A stretch of DNA of 64,000 bases from Stichopus chloronotus (lineage: Eukaryota; Echinodermata; Holothuroidea; Aspidochirotida; Stichopodidae): NCBI GenBank assembly GCA_021234535.1, contig CM037833.1, positions 5,106,709 to 5,170,708 on the forward strand, given 5' to 3'. This document shows positions 44,289 through 56,489 of the stretch, one piece after another. Within the stretch, counting starts at the first letter, position 1. Every line of letters starts with the position of its first letter. The notes under the pieces were generated by a model that was not told the origin of the DNA, ran no database searches, and saw nothing but the letters and a program-made list of their open reading frames with translations. The position numbers and the translations under genes were made by a program.

Positions 44289-46866
44289 GTACTTTTTAAG
44301 TGCATAAAAACGGCACAGAAACAGAACAAATATAAACTCAAACCGGCTCAGGAAAAGCAAAAACGCGAACTATTTATACACTACCAAATGAAACAGAAAC
44401 TTAGTACATATGTACAGGAACCACAAAAAAATTCCAACTTCAATACCAACCGTCTGCCACCGTCTGCCAAACGTCGACCTAGAGAAACGAACGAAGTCGG
44501 ACTCAACCCTCAACCTAACCTCTGCCTTCACCGATGCCAAGACGACGTCCGCAGGCCGCCCCTCATACCTAAATACAATATTACAACGGTCTCTCGATAC
44601 CGCCAGCTTTATGGTGGCCGATACAAAGGTAAGTATCTCGCGAACACTTGTGTTCCACAATGGGGCAGAGAGACCATACAAAACGTAGTCCCGGCTGACC
44701 GTCCATGTGTTACAAAACGTGAGGCGATCAGAGTCAGGACTTGAAACCATTCCCAGAGGAGGGCCACAAAGTCACACTGCCAAAACACATGTCGAACTCT
44801 CTCCCATCTTGTACATCCATTGCGGGGACAAATGCCATCTCCAAGACACCACCGATGGCGCTTGAGGTTGGTTACAATGGCGTCATGTGCAATTCGCCAC
44901 AACAGGTCTCGCCGGCGAAAGTCAAGTGACCTGCTGTGAACTACACTCCACACTTCCGACCCCGAAGCATAGTCGGTTGGATGGACCTGGCCGACCATTT
45001 CATCAAAAATAGCCGATATTGGGTCCCCGCACTGGATGACATAATACGGAGTGTCCCTCATGTGGCCGTAGGCCTTCGTGGGCCGCCAGCTGTGGGGAGC
45101 ACTGTTGCTAAAAAGGGAGGGGAAAGAAAGCCCTCCCCAATAACAAACAAAATACGCAAACGGCATGTTGCTGTCAACAGCACTATAAACACATTTGGTC
45201 AGGAGAAAACGGTGCTTGGAAGGAAAATGCACAAGGCCCAATCCCCACTCCTAAGGTCCTGATACACTACCCTTCTTTTGACCAACTCCGTCTTCCCTGA
45301 CCATAGAAAACTAAACACGACCCTCTCGAGTCGAGCCAGGACACCATCTGGAGCAACCAGAACAGTGCCCGGGTACCACAAGAGAGGGTAAACGAAACGA
45401 TTGATAACAGTAACCTTTCCCAACAGGCTAATGTAGCGATCCCTGAAGTCCTCCAACGTAGCCTCCACCAGGTCCACTTTCTCATTCCAGGTAAGTGACT
45501 CCGGCGAACCATAACCAATCCATATACCATTAATTTTTAATGCGCCATCCACCCACGATGCCGCGAAGGGCAGTTGTCTATATCGCCACCCACCTAGACG
45601 AAGTCCTTTGGTCTTTGTTGGGTTCAGTCTGGCACCTGTTGCTCTTTGAAAGGTAGCCAGGGCTAGGTCAGAGACTACGCAAGTGACGTCATCAGCGTAC
45701 TGAAGGCACTTGACCTCAGATCCACCAGGAATATTGAACGGACGGAACAAAGGGTCGACTTGAAAGGCTTTTACAAGGGTTTCACTAAACAAAACAGAGG
45801 AGAGGGGACACCCTTGTCGTACCCCGCGCTGGACTCTGAAGGTGTCCAATGAAAAGCCATTCACAATAACACAACCGCTTACTAATGTTAACCCATGCAT
45901 TAAAGGCTGGGTGTAAATTAAACTTCGCCAACACTTTAAGGAGAAAACCGGGATCAACCATGTCAAAGGCCTTCTCCTGATCGAGGGAGACAAGCGCACA
46001 TGGGAGGTCACGGTCAATAACATATTCAACTAAGTCCCGCATCAACCAGAGGTTCTGCTGAACACTGCGTCCCCGCACCGCACATGTCTGAAAAGGCCCA
46101 ACAAGATCCGGCATAACTATGCCTGGCCTGTTACAAAGGGCTTTTGCCAGAATCTTGTAGTCCACGTTCAACAGGGTGGTTGTCCGCTTGTTTTTCGGTT
46201 CAAGGGGATCCCTGACTTTGGCAACAACGTTATCACACCTGTGCGTTGCGAAGGGCTCAATGAGCCAGTAAGGAAGGCGGAGACGAATACATCACGCAGA
46301 TCGGGACCAACGGTACTCCAGAAGCGTTTGTAAAGTTCAACCGGAATACCGTCGGACCCAGGGGCTTTACCGGATTTCATCTTCGCCACCGCCCTCCAGA
46401 GCTCGTCGACTGTCAACGGAGAACCAAGTTCGTCGTTCTGATCGTCGGAAGGGGCCCAAACAAAATTATCTAATTGGTACTGTTGAAGGCCCTCATCAAC
46501 ATCTGCTGCAGTATAAAGCTGCTCATAGAAGTTCTTAAAAACCTCTACGATGTCGAGAGGGTCCTTCTGTACCACACCATGGACGTCACGGACTGTCTTT
46601 ATGCGCCGATCAATGGCGTACTTCGTGAAGTCTCCGTGGAACTTAATACTTGCTCTTTCCTCCGCCTCCACGCAAAGTACTCGAGCGCGGACACGAGCCC
46701 CGTGTAGTTTTTGATCAAGATACCGCTGGATTGCGTGAAGCGCGGAGGAGTCCCCGTTCCTCTCCCTAGAGCAGAGCGAGAGGAAGTCCTCCCTTCTTCG
46801 ACGAGCCCTTGCCACACAGTATTCGACTGTAAACTGTTTGATGCGGGACTTCACATCGTCCCACTA
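44289..46866 (-). mobile_element. Tx1-type LINE, copy 3 (RT-bearing, 5'-truncated)
   Basis: The longest copy. Minus-strand frames in order: 46854-46168 with the linker and first RT blocks (KMKSGKAPGSDGIPVELYKR); 46171-45785 with CALVSLDQEKAFDMVDPGFL (first catalytic Asp); 46029-45199 with RGVRQGCPLSSVLF and the palm YADD (45688-45699), then ARLNPTKTKGLRLG and SLLGKVTVINRFVYPLLWY; 45241-44609 with GLVHFPSKHRFLLTKCVYSA and the Cys/His segment CPRNGCTRWERVRHVFWQC. The GGLGLVHFPSKL and SL-GKV-VIN signatures point to the L1/Tx1 group. Frameshifts near 46180, 45890 and 45240 break the Pol. Endonuclease and ORF1 are missing; the 5' truncation is at about 46866. It ends at the common 3' terminus, GTACTTTTTAAGTGC at 44289. 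Confidence 0.92.
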
Positions 46867-47320
46867 AACCCTATAATATTTTGAATAAAGCACAAATGTA
46901 CTTAATGCCAAATAAGTTTCCAGGAGAGACTGCAACATTTTGGATGACGATTTTTGAACATACTGTAGTCTTTCGTTAATTTGGCTAATAATAAAGTCTG
47001 GCTCAATTTGAGCTGAATGATGCAAGACACTTCGTGGCTCTCGATGAAGGTTGCGGTGGGTGCTTCTGCCACGTCTAGAACTGCGACGGTAGCAATAGTC
47101 TTCACTGTCCGCGTCGGAATGTGAACCGGATTCATCACTTGTTTACGTCACTTGCAGCATCTGTTTGTTGCACTAGGTCTTCTGGGACATGAGTACCTGA
47201 TAACCGGAGCTCCCGTCGATGGACTGTCCCCTCAGCGCCGGTATCGTCAGCCAGTCTAATGGTGTGACTGGTTTTACCTCCAGGTCGAACAATTACTTTA
47301 TATACTAGAGGGCCCCATCG
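46864..47320 (-). pseudogene. retroelement Pol C-terminal tail (Gypsy-like, tentative)
   Basis: The minus frame from 47320 reads RWGPLVYKVIVRPGGKTSHT, then IRLADDTGAEGTVHRRELRL, and stops at 47135-47137. The adjacent frame from 47138 is open for about 90 codons: SDESGSHSDADSEDYCYRRS, then SRRGRSTHRNLHREPRS and a helix QINERLQYVQKSSSKMLQSL. W-G-P-x-x-Y-K-V...T(V)HR-x-x-L looks like the post-integrase region of Ty3/Gypsy Pol. The open frame runs straight into the truncated 5' end of LINE copy 3. The assignment is tentative; the coding nature is more certain than the family. Confidence 0.4.
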
Positions 47321-47956
47321 GTATGCAGTTCACTTTTTCATATTAGAGAGAATACCCAAATGAGAACTTTGTAGTATAAAGTGTGCTTCCAGGGTGTTAC
47401 TATTAACTGGGCAAAGTGGTTTTATTTTATTTAAAGTATTGTATTCTACATTTGTTACTTTAATATATTAGTTTAATGCATGGTAGCATTGATTTTGATT
47501 CCATCCTGAGACTATCTGTACCTTTCAGTTTTGTACCATTTTTGAGCACGTAAGAAAAAGAATAAACTGCTGAAGGCATATAAAAACAATGTATCCTTTT
47601 TGTATATAACAAGTGCAACTGTTTTCCTGAAATGTTTTGACTTGCGAGAGCTAGGTGGTCATTAAATTAGCAACTTAAAGCCATGGAAAATTGGTCAGAA
47701 CCTTTTTTCAGCAGAAAAAAAGTGCATTGCTTTGCTGCAGGAGGCTATCATGGAGTTGAAAAAGTTGATTAGGTATCACAGCACCATCTGGTGTTGTTCC
47801 ATATGAATCGGTTTCCAGTATATATGTATATAATGATGAGTGTACCAAAATTGTTCCTTTCAAACAAAGTTCAAACAAGAGAAATAATTTTGCACTATTT
47901 GACAAGTATCAACTCCCTGGATGTACCATATTAAATACAGTCCAGTCATCACTTCC
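47321..47956. other. no recognisable gene
   Basis: AT-rich; minus ORF 47708-47905 lacks motifs. Confidence 0.5.
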
Positions 47957-47959
47957 ATA

Positions 47960-50900
47960 GCAACCAGAAAGCCAAAATGCTTTGTGATTACTTTGCCACA
48001 TGGTGATATAAGGACAAAAATTATCAGGGTGCGAATTTAGCGGTCGTGCGATCGTCCGAGACGACTGACATTTGTGTCGGACCACTGAAATGCGCCAAAA
48101 CACGTTTGCTTAGTCGTCCTGCTGGCGACCAAATTATTAGGGTCTAACACAGTGAACCCAACGTTATTACTGGACATGACAGCATGTCCATTATTGTGGT
48201 TGGTCGCATTTTCTGATGATCACGTGACCATATTTCTTTCGTTCAGTTTATCGGACGACTCGCATCAAGAAACGAACCGATCTTTTGGGAAAAGATTCTT
48301 ACAGCAAAGGCGACGGGTATGTGACAAGATTGTGTGAAAAATGTCGCTAATTACTAAATGGGGTGCATTTTTCCTCAAATGCTCTAAATTTAAATATTAA
48401 GTAGGCTTATACGCCTAGGTACTTTACACATGACGCAGTCATGAACGAAAGATGCTGTCCTATGTGGACTGAGTTTCTTAATCTCTTTCCAGATCGTTGG
48501 TGTTTGCTACCGTTTTAGATATATTTTCAAAATTTTATAATCGATTTATGAAATGGTAATGAAGACATCAGTATAAAATGTGAAAAAATAAGTATAATTC
48601 TTTGTGCTTATTCCCTGGAATTTCGGCATAGTGGTCTGCTACGATGTCTCCGTTCGTCGTTTGAACTGCATAGTTTATAAATGTACAATATGTGTACAGT
48701 AATAGCCGGGCCGCGGGTGCGAATCAGCGATAAGTAGAAAGCCAGTATGTACGGTCTATTGCAGACACACTGTACAAACGATGTGACCAATTGCACGAAT
48801 TAGTTTTCTAACGTGTTTAAGGTAAATGTTCGTAATAAACAAAAACGTCCTATGGAAGGCAAGTGCAGTCAAACCTCAAGTCCGAATTTTCGATGCAAAT
48901 CTCGTATTTTACCATATGTATAAGTTTGAGCTGAAGTCAAAACGTAAAACGGAGTACATAAACTGTACGTACACTTACAGGTTCACTTCAATCCAGGCAC
49001 TTATAGGCGGCCTATTCTGAATATGAGAGCCAAAGTTTTATTAAAAACTTGCTGCACTCCTCTCTTGTGGGACAGCGGCGTGATGCAATCCGGGTGGGGG
49101 CAGGTGGGCAGTTGCCACCCCATTGGAAATACTCGGGGGAACAATCATACTGTTTTGCCCAGGCTTAAATAATTCAGGCAGATTTAAAATAAAAAGCAAC
49201 AAGCAAAATGAAATGTAATTACATTTTATGATAGGGAGGGGGTTCCAGAACATGTCACTTTGAGTGTATGTGCTTGCCAATGAGAGAGTGTGAATGTTTG
49301 GTTGTGTGTGTGTGTACGTGCGCGCACGCTTTCGTGTGGGTTGGGGTGGATTGCTTATAGATGATTCCGGTACTGGAAACTATCCACGGTTCGACAGGAT
49401 GTTGGATTTTTTAAAATATGTAACCCCCCCTCCACATGCCAGTTTTACGACCCTCTTGTCGGATTAACCAGGCAGTCTATCCTCACCCTACATACTGTAG
49501 GTAACCAGAGACATGGTCATGTCCATTGTGGTTACGGTACGTAACCACATTTTCTACTTAGCTTATGTCATCAATGCAATCTCTGTAAATGGTAAAGGTA
49601 GGCGGAGTTTTATTTACAGTCCTGACCATAGCGCGCCTTGCATCGAATTGTGAAAGGAAGGTTTGCCTGCCACTAGCATACATTAAAAACTTTTCAAAAA
49701 TTGTGGGAAAAGGTAAACCAATCATATGGCCTCCCAGATACTCCACGCCTGTCAGTCATTCTACATCGGTATCATGGGGGCGGGGCATAGACAGCTCGTT
49801 CACTTATAACCAGGCGAACAACAGCTGAAAATTCCCCATTAAAACAGCACAGGGATTTGCTCGTCTCGAGCGACTGAAGTACCGTATGATGCAATACGGC
49901 AGTTGTTTTGAATGGTCCTCGGTCCCCATATAGGGCCCCCGATTTTCCTCGTTTCATAATAGGAATTACCGTGTTTTTCCGTTTTCAACTTTATTTCTGT
50001 GAATTTCCGTTTCAAACATAATGGCAATTGCAAGTTACTGGATCGTGTGAGAATTGCTCCACATGTGTACAAAATCCAACGGAATCCATATACACAGTGT
50101 ACCGTTAAAATGAAAACTGAAAAAAAAAAACATTAGCGAAACGAGGGTTCGATCAAAAAAATCATTCCATATTACTTCAAATTTTGAATAATTCACAAAA
50201 TGTTGCATACTTCATGTAACCCAACCAAACTATATTACTTGCATCTTTCAAGTTGAAATGTACAGAAAGGTCTCATTTGGAAATAATACAAAGGACTGCC
50301 TAACCACCTCAGAGATTACGTGCACGTTTCATCGCTCGTGAAAGAACAGCCGACTATTTGCAAATTAGAGAAGTCATATTATTCAATAAACAATTAAATG
50401 TATTCTACTGTTTTTCAGTCCCAGAGGCTGAAAATATTGAGCTTCAAGATTGGATTTGTGGAGAGACGGCTTTGTTGAGGCAACGGTAGCATTAATGTTA
50501 GTAACTTACCCTCCTCGAGTTATCGAGGACGAGGCATACCGTAGTCAGTGCTAGAGCGCATGGGGAATGTTCGGTTGATTCAATCGGGTGTTTTAGCCAG
50601 CTGCAGCTTGGGTCGCCTTTCGTTTTATGCTTGCAAAGTGTTGCGATAGTTTCTTAGATATATCGATTGTAAAGTTTATGCGAGAAACTTCATTAATTTC
50701 ATTAATTTTAGCTTTTTTTCTGCCAAAATTGGTCAATTCCGTGAATTTCCGTCGTTCAGTTCAATTTCCGTTTTTTTTTTACCGCGGAAATTCGAAGGCC
50801 CTACCTATAGCCCTCGTAGCGTGCATGTTACGTTGTTTGCGTATACAATCGGTGAGTGGCGGTGGATTTGCTTTTATTTCTGGACGAAGTCTTCAGAAAA

Positions 50901-52630
50901 CAAAACAGTTTTCAAGGATTATATGTGATTAAATAAGCTGTATGTAATACACAGTAACCAGACCCTGAGCCTAGAATTAATTACTGAGTGGCGACTCAGT
51001 CAGTGAATTTCTAGGTCCCTTATATGGACACTTGACATATGATAGCATCCCCAAATATTTGGGTCGCATTTGTGACTGATTTTCTCACTGAAATTATGCA
51101 GCATTGAAGTTTATGGCCCGTATGTTCCCCCTCCCCCTTATTGTGTACAGTATGTACCATTTCGCGAAATTTCAATATTTTCAAATCGATATATCGTTAT
51201 CGAATGTTTTAAATTCCGACGGACCTTATGTACGTGTCGAAATTATTCGCAAAAGAGCATGAATTTGAAGCAGTTTACAGCTCCTAAAAAACATCAAATT
51301 GCAGAGCTCCTCTGGACCCCACAAGGGAGGAAGGGGCAATCCAAAATGCCCGGCACTAATTTTGCTCTGGCTACATCCCTGTTGCACCAATGAAAGTCGT
51401 AGGCTGAAATGGCATGACTGAGCGAGCTACGCACACCCACGTAATAGTACTGCAACTTGTAAAAGGTAGTGGACTAATTTTTTCAAGGAGCAGTGGTCTA
51501 CTAGTGGTTCTGTTGGTGATAATTAAATTTGCTGTGCCTTCCATGTTGCCATGACCACGACGTCACGATCATGACCAATGGCTAGATAAAAGAAATACAG
51601 TTTATGTCAGATTTATACAAACACTGTTTTTTATACGGATTTTTGAAGGACGACCATAATTGATGAAGGACTACCAAGTTGTATGAAAAGTTGACAAGCA
51701 GGTTGTCCTTTGGACTACCAGTAAAAAGTCCTTAAATTCGCACCCTGAATTATCCACATTAAAAGTATGACCTCCAACAAAAACAAAAAGAGTCTTCTAC
51801 TCAGTATATACAATCCACACATAAAGTATGACATCAGTCAAGGTTAAAATTCCTGGTAATATTGTTTTTACACATTTTTACAGTTTGACAGTTTTACAGT
51901 TTACCAACCCACACATCAAGAATTACATCAAGTCATGGTTACCCTTGTGGATATATTGCGTTTGCAAGGTTTCTCCAGTTTGACCTGTGGTGACCTCAAC
52001 TGACCTTTGCCCCTGACCAAAAATAATAGGGATTATCTACTCATTATCACCAATCAACACACTAAGTATGACATCAGTCACAGTTACCATTCTGGAGATA
52101 CTGTACTTATAAGGTTTTTACAGTTTGATCTCTAGTGACCTGAAATGACCTTTGACCTCGACCAAAAGCAATAGGGATCATCTACACAATATGACCAACC
52201 CACACACCAAGTACGACATCAGTCAGTTACCCTTTTGGAAATATCGTGTTCACAAGGTTTTTAAAATTTTGGCATCTGGTAACCTCAAATGACCCATGAC
52301 CTCAAGCAAAAACAATGGGGACCATCTATTCAATGTGACCAACCCACACACCAAGTATGACATCAGTCACAGTTATCGTTCTTGAGATATTGTGTTTACA
52401 AGGTTTTGCCATTTTGACCCTGGTGACCTCAAATGACCTTTGACCTTGACCAAAAACAATAGGGATCATCTACTCAGTATGACCAACCGACATACCAAAT
52501 ACAAGATCCCTCCGAATTGGCCTTCTTGAGATATCGTGTTTACAAGCAAAGTGTTACATACACACACACATACACACACACGACATCACCATCGCATAGA
52601 TTCCTTGAGCCTTCGGCAAGGAATCAAAAA
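47960..52630 (-). mobile_element. Helentron-like (HINE) element split by a 3.7-kb insertion
   Basis: In minus orientation the 5' end TTTTTGATTCCTTGCCGAAGG lies at 52630-52600, then the CACACA microsatellite (52550-52585), then TGACCTTTGACCT units (52434, 52146) down to about 51760. The 3' hairpin AAAGCC-AAAA-TGCTTT and CCAGAAAGCC end lie at 47962-47990. The sequence between is the CAGGG element at 48025-51747. Removing it and one 6-bp duplication rejoins GGATAATT...CTTATATCACCATGTGG, which matches the 3' part of the 24.5-26 kb copy (GAATAATTCATGT...ACCATGTAGC). Confidence 0.75.
48025..51747. mobile_element. 3.7-kb CAGGG-type TIR element (hAT-like, non-autonomous)
   Basis: Begins CAGGGTGCGAATTTA and ends with the exact inverse TAAATTCGCACCCTG (15-bp terminal inverted repeats), flanked by AATTAT on both sides (48019-48024 and 51748-51753). 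CAGGG termini are typical of hAT elements, but the usual hAT duplication is 8 bp; 6 bp here leaves the superfamily open. No transposase motif was found inside; ORFs such as 50627-50932 are featureless. It is therefore non-autonomous or thoroughly decayed. It sits inside the Helentron-like element. Confidence 0.8.
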
Positions 52631-52671
52631 GCACCATCGTCTAAATAGGACATCAATGGATACAATATTCT

Positions 52672-53057
52672 TGTCCATCTTAGTTGGTCCGGCATGATGA
52701 CTCGCACATAGCTTCATCGAAAAGGGACATCAGAACCGCATTCAACTCAGCCAATAGGTCACCTGGAGAACAGGTCCAGTCAGACCAGCCGTCAAGAGAG
52801 GAAGGACGGGGGGTCCCTGCATTTTTTTCTCTCATTACAGAAAGTTACAAGTCTTGCTTTCCTCAAGGTTAATTCAGAGAGAAAACAACCAGGTGATGCA
52901 GCCTCCCACCACATTCTAGATCTGACTACCTTACGATTTGCAAGAAAAGGGTCACTGCACAACTGGATGGAAGCTGGCAATTCATTTAGTAATTTTACTC
53001 AGGGTGCTGTTAGAGATGAAGACTTCAACTTAATGGCATTTGAAGTTCCCTTTTGAA
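52672..53057 (+). CDS. coding remnant, possible last exons, unknown
   Basis: Frame 1 from about 52684 reads VRHDDSHIASSKRDIRTAFN, then SPGEQVQSDQPSREEGRGVP. Frame 2, which follows a clean acceptor TTTTTTCTCTCATTACAG at about 52842, reads KVTSLAFLKVNSERKQPGDA, then HHILDLTTLRFARKGSLHNW and VRDEDFNLMAFEVPF to TGA. Both look protein-like. The acceptor is only ~30 bp beyond the end of frame 1 coding, so this is either a frameshifted single exon or a terminal exon preceded by an unrelated ORF. No family recognised. Confidence 0.4.
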
Positions 53058-54230
53058 GAGTACATTTACAGTGTGACAGCTCTCTGGCTGAACTTCCACT
53101 TGAACACAATGCAGACTGACTAAGGTTGTGTATTGTATACTTACAATCTGTCTTCTATTATTGGCCCTACTGTATTTCCAAAGAAAAAAACCCTCACATT
53201 ATAACAATCAATGAACAAATGAAAGCAAAGTCAGATCACAAGTCCCTAGATTCATTCATGTATATCATGTTCACTCCATTTCCATAGCATCTGTCACTTC
53301 CTTGAAGCCTACGTATGCTACCTGGATCATCCTCAAGAAACCTGTCTCGGATGACATTAACACAGCAGGATGGGAGAGCAATCCTTACTCCTTTACCCAA
53401 CGGGATCGAGTGGTTTGACCACATGGCAGGTAGCCGGTATGCTATCAGACGATTCTGTCTGTGAAAAAGAAATCAAAAAGAGAAAAATGAATGAAACAGT
53501 ACCCTTGCTAAACAATGGAAAACAAAAGACATTGATACTGATTGAAGACATCCCTCCATTCATGTATAAATGTTCCTTTAATGTTAGCACATGGCTCTGT
53601 TTCACAGTACGCTGAAAATCCATAAATAGAAGCAATAAATCAATGCTGCAATTCAAAGCTGCAACCGATTTTGAGAATTTGATCGGAATGTGAAAAATGG
53701 AGTTCGGACTAGTGGTCACATCACAATTACATGTTTTACTTCGTGACATGGTCATTTACACAATACTTGCCTCAAATGTTATAAAATTGTGTAAAATATT
53801 TCAAGTTTCAAAGTCTCCCCTTGTGTGGCAATGCCAGCTGGCCCGTTGAAAAATCTTTTATTCATGGCCAGACTGTTGTTACGAAAGGTACTGTACGTAG
53901 TACTAAAAAAAAGTCACGTTCAGAATGAGGCTACATCGACTTTCTTTTGCTATCATTGCAGCTTAGTAACATTGAGAATGTTTACAAAAATCTTAGTCAT
54001 TCAATTACTGAATTCATATTCCAGGATTAAGCCTACATTATGTTGTCAAACATATTTATACGTCTCCGTCTCGGTGCTTTTATAAAACCTTAGGACCCGT
54101 TTGACTAATGATAGGCCTAGCAACCCTCACTACTGTACAGTACATGTTCGTCATGTTGTGCGCTGCGCTTGGATCTTTTTCTGAACAAAACCAAGTTCCA
54201 AAACAATTGGCTGCAGTACAAGTTGTTATG
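53058..54230. other. no recognisable gene
   Basis: ORFs at 53236-53424 (minus), 53370-53615 (plus) and 53825-54085 (plus) have no motifs. The region would hold the polymerase exonuclease domain if the Polinton remnant were complete; it is not seen. Confidence 0.45.
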
Positions 54231-54234
54231 ATGA

Positions 54235-55781
54235 GGACACCTACGGGTGAAGTGTGTAAACGAACCGTAAAGACCCGGCAGTTTTTTAGACATGTTTGTC
54301 CAGATTACAAGTACGAAGAGATGTGGGAACATGAATGGCGCGCTCTCACGCACGGCTTTTTAACTCCAGAAATGAGAACCAATATTAACAAAGTGCCAAA
54401 AAGTTTAACGCCTTTGACGCCCCGTGAAGCTTTCTTTGGCGGTAGAACAAATGGGATCAAGTTATTTCATCAAGTTAAGGGCGAAGAACAAATTAAATAC
54501 GTTGATTTTTGTTCCTTATATCCATTTGTAAATAAGTATTGCTCTTATCCACTTTCCCATCCCAAAATTTTAACGGTAGATATATCTCATGATATATCAC
54601 AGTACTACGGTTTGGTCCGGTGTCAGATATTACACCCTAACAAATTATGTCACCCTGTACTGCCTGTAAAGATTCATGACAAACTGATGTTCCCCATGTG
54701 CCGAAAATGTGTTGAAGGAAAGTCTAAAATAAAATGTACTCATTCAGATTTAGAAACAGCGATAACTGGAACCTGGGTGACTTTAGAGGTGGAAAAGGCT
54801 GTAGAAAAAGGGTATAAGATTTAAAAGATGGAAGTGGTTTGGCACTTCGAAGAAAAGTCGGTTTATAATAGAGAGACCAAATCAGGTGGTTTGTTTACCG
54901 ACTACATAAACACCTTATTGAAAATCAAACAGGAGGCATCTGGTTGGCCTTCATGGTGTAAAAGTGAGCAAGATCGAGAAAAGTACGTGAGCGAGTATGC
55001 CACGAACGAAGGCATTTTGTTGGACTCTGAAAAGATCACTTACAATCCGGGTCTAAGGGCTCTTGCAAAGCTGATGTTTGAACAGCTTTTGTGGTAAATT
55101 TGGTCATCGACCAGACATGGAAAAAACTGAAATAGTAACATCAGTTGAAAGATTGTACGATTTGTTAAAAGACACTGACAAAACTGAATCACTAATATTA
55201 ATTTTGTAAACGAAGAGGTTTTGGAAGTCGATTACAAAGACAAGGAAGAATTTTCTCGACCAAATGCTAGAGTCAATGTGGTAATTGCTGCCTTCACTAC
55301 GTGTCGTGCTCGATTGCGTTTGTATGACGTACTCGATCGGCTGCAAGAAAGAGTATTGTACTTTGACACGGACAGTGTGATTTACGTCTCTAAGCCAGTT
55401 GAATGGGATCCCTCCACAGGAGATTACCTTGGTGAACTTACAAACGAAATCGATCCAAAGGACGGTCACTTTATTACAAGTTTTTGTACTGGTGGCCTTA
55501 AAAATTATGCGTATACCTTAGATTCAGGTAAAACGGTATGCAAGGTTCGTGACATCACATTCAATTATGAAAATAGTAAAATAGTTAACTTTGACACGGT
55601 TCAAACAATCGTTGCCAATGAAATTTCTCGAGTTGTCACCGTTACTGAAACTCATAACATAAGAAGAGATGTCAAAAAACGGAAAATTGTACATAAAGTT
55701 ATGAACAAAGATTATCGTGTGGTGTACGATAAAAGAATCTTGTTACATGATTTGAGAATCATTCCCTTCGGATACGGCTGA
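54235..55781 (+). pseudogene. Polinton/Maverick-type protein-primed DNA polymerase B, broken
   Basis: Three frames cover the polymerase half. The first (to 54822) has a TVKTRQFFRH...YEEMWEHEW block and motif A, YVDFCSLYPFVNKY, near 54498-54539, then paired Cys (MCRKCVEGKSKIKC). It ends at TAA 54822-54824; the second block continues in the same frame from 54828 and carries the motif B start NPGLRALAKLMF, stopping at 55095-55097 where a 2-base loss shifts the frame. The third (55221-55781) has motif C, YFDTDSVIY, near 55360, and a C-terminal domain to a natural TGA. D-x2-SLYP and DTD are the two catalytic Asp motifs of family B. The exonuclease domain is absent and no integrase, ATPase or capsid gene flanks it. 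In animal genomes this polymerase type is typical of Polintons. Reading-frame lesions make it inactive. Confidence 0.85.
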
Positions 55782-56489
55782 TGTGTAGATTCTTAAAAAT
55801 CACGTTTATCAAGGGCGGGTAGGGGGGGGGACCGGGTAGGAGCAGAAGGAAGGAGGGAGGTAAGGAGGGAGGGTTAAGGTATGTTTACTCGTATAACACT
55901 TTGAAGTTGAGGAGTTTACATGATTCATAGATTTATGCAGTTGTAATAAAACATGACTTTTTACTGTACAGTGCACAGAGTTTAGGTGTCGCTTAGCCTA
56001 CATGAAAATGTTACAATTCTTAGTATGACTCATACTTACTGTTCGGTATTATGGCCCAGCCTATGTTGATTCAGAAGAGTGATGACCCATGACCCTCAAG
56101 CGGATTCCCCATTTATGTTTTTGTCTGATGGTACAGACTAACAGTATTGTAATATAGGAGCTTGCAAGTATCTTCTTTACGTTATTGTGAGCTGGCTTTG
56201 AGCGAAGTTTTTCAATGTGTCAGTCGGAAGGAACTTGTAAGCTTGGCACTACTCTACTGTAGTAGTAGTAGGAGTAGCAGTAGCACAATGTGTGTTCGAC
56301 ACCTTTCATGAAGAAGTCCTTTTTAGGGATGGAGTATGTCCATATCTTCAGTATGGTAGCTAATGGTATAGTAGCTTATATGAAACTGTCACTTTTCATT
56401 TGCAAAGTGTTGAAAATTGATATGAAAGCAAATTCTAATAATACCAAAAGTTTACTTTCGAGGCCGGGGAATTCAAGTAACTCATCCTT
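55782..56489. other. G-rich patch and no recognisable gene
   Basis: 55815-55880 is a purine-rich GGGAGG/GGAAGG tract. The rest has short ORFs without motifs. Confidence 0.5.

Noticed and set aside
48025..51747. transposase gene inside the CAGGG element
   Set aside because: Both strands were read for hAT motifs (C-x-x-H-x-L-x-L, W-W, terminal dimerisation block) and none was found.
53393..53755. 120-codon minus ORF
   Set aside because: No motif, no splice support, and an equally long plus frame overlaps it.
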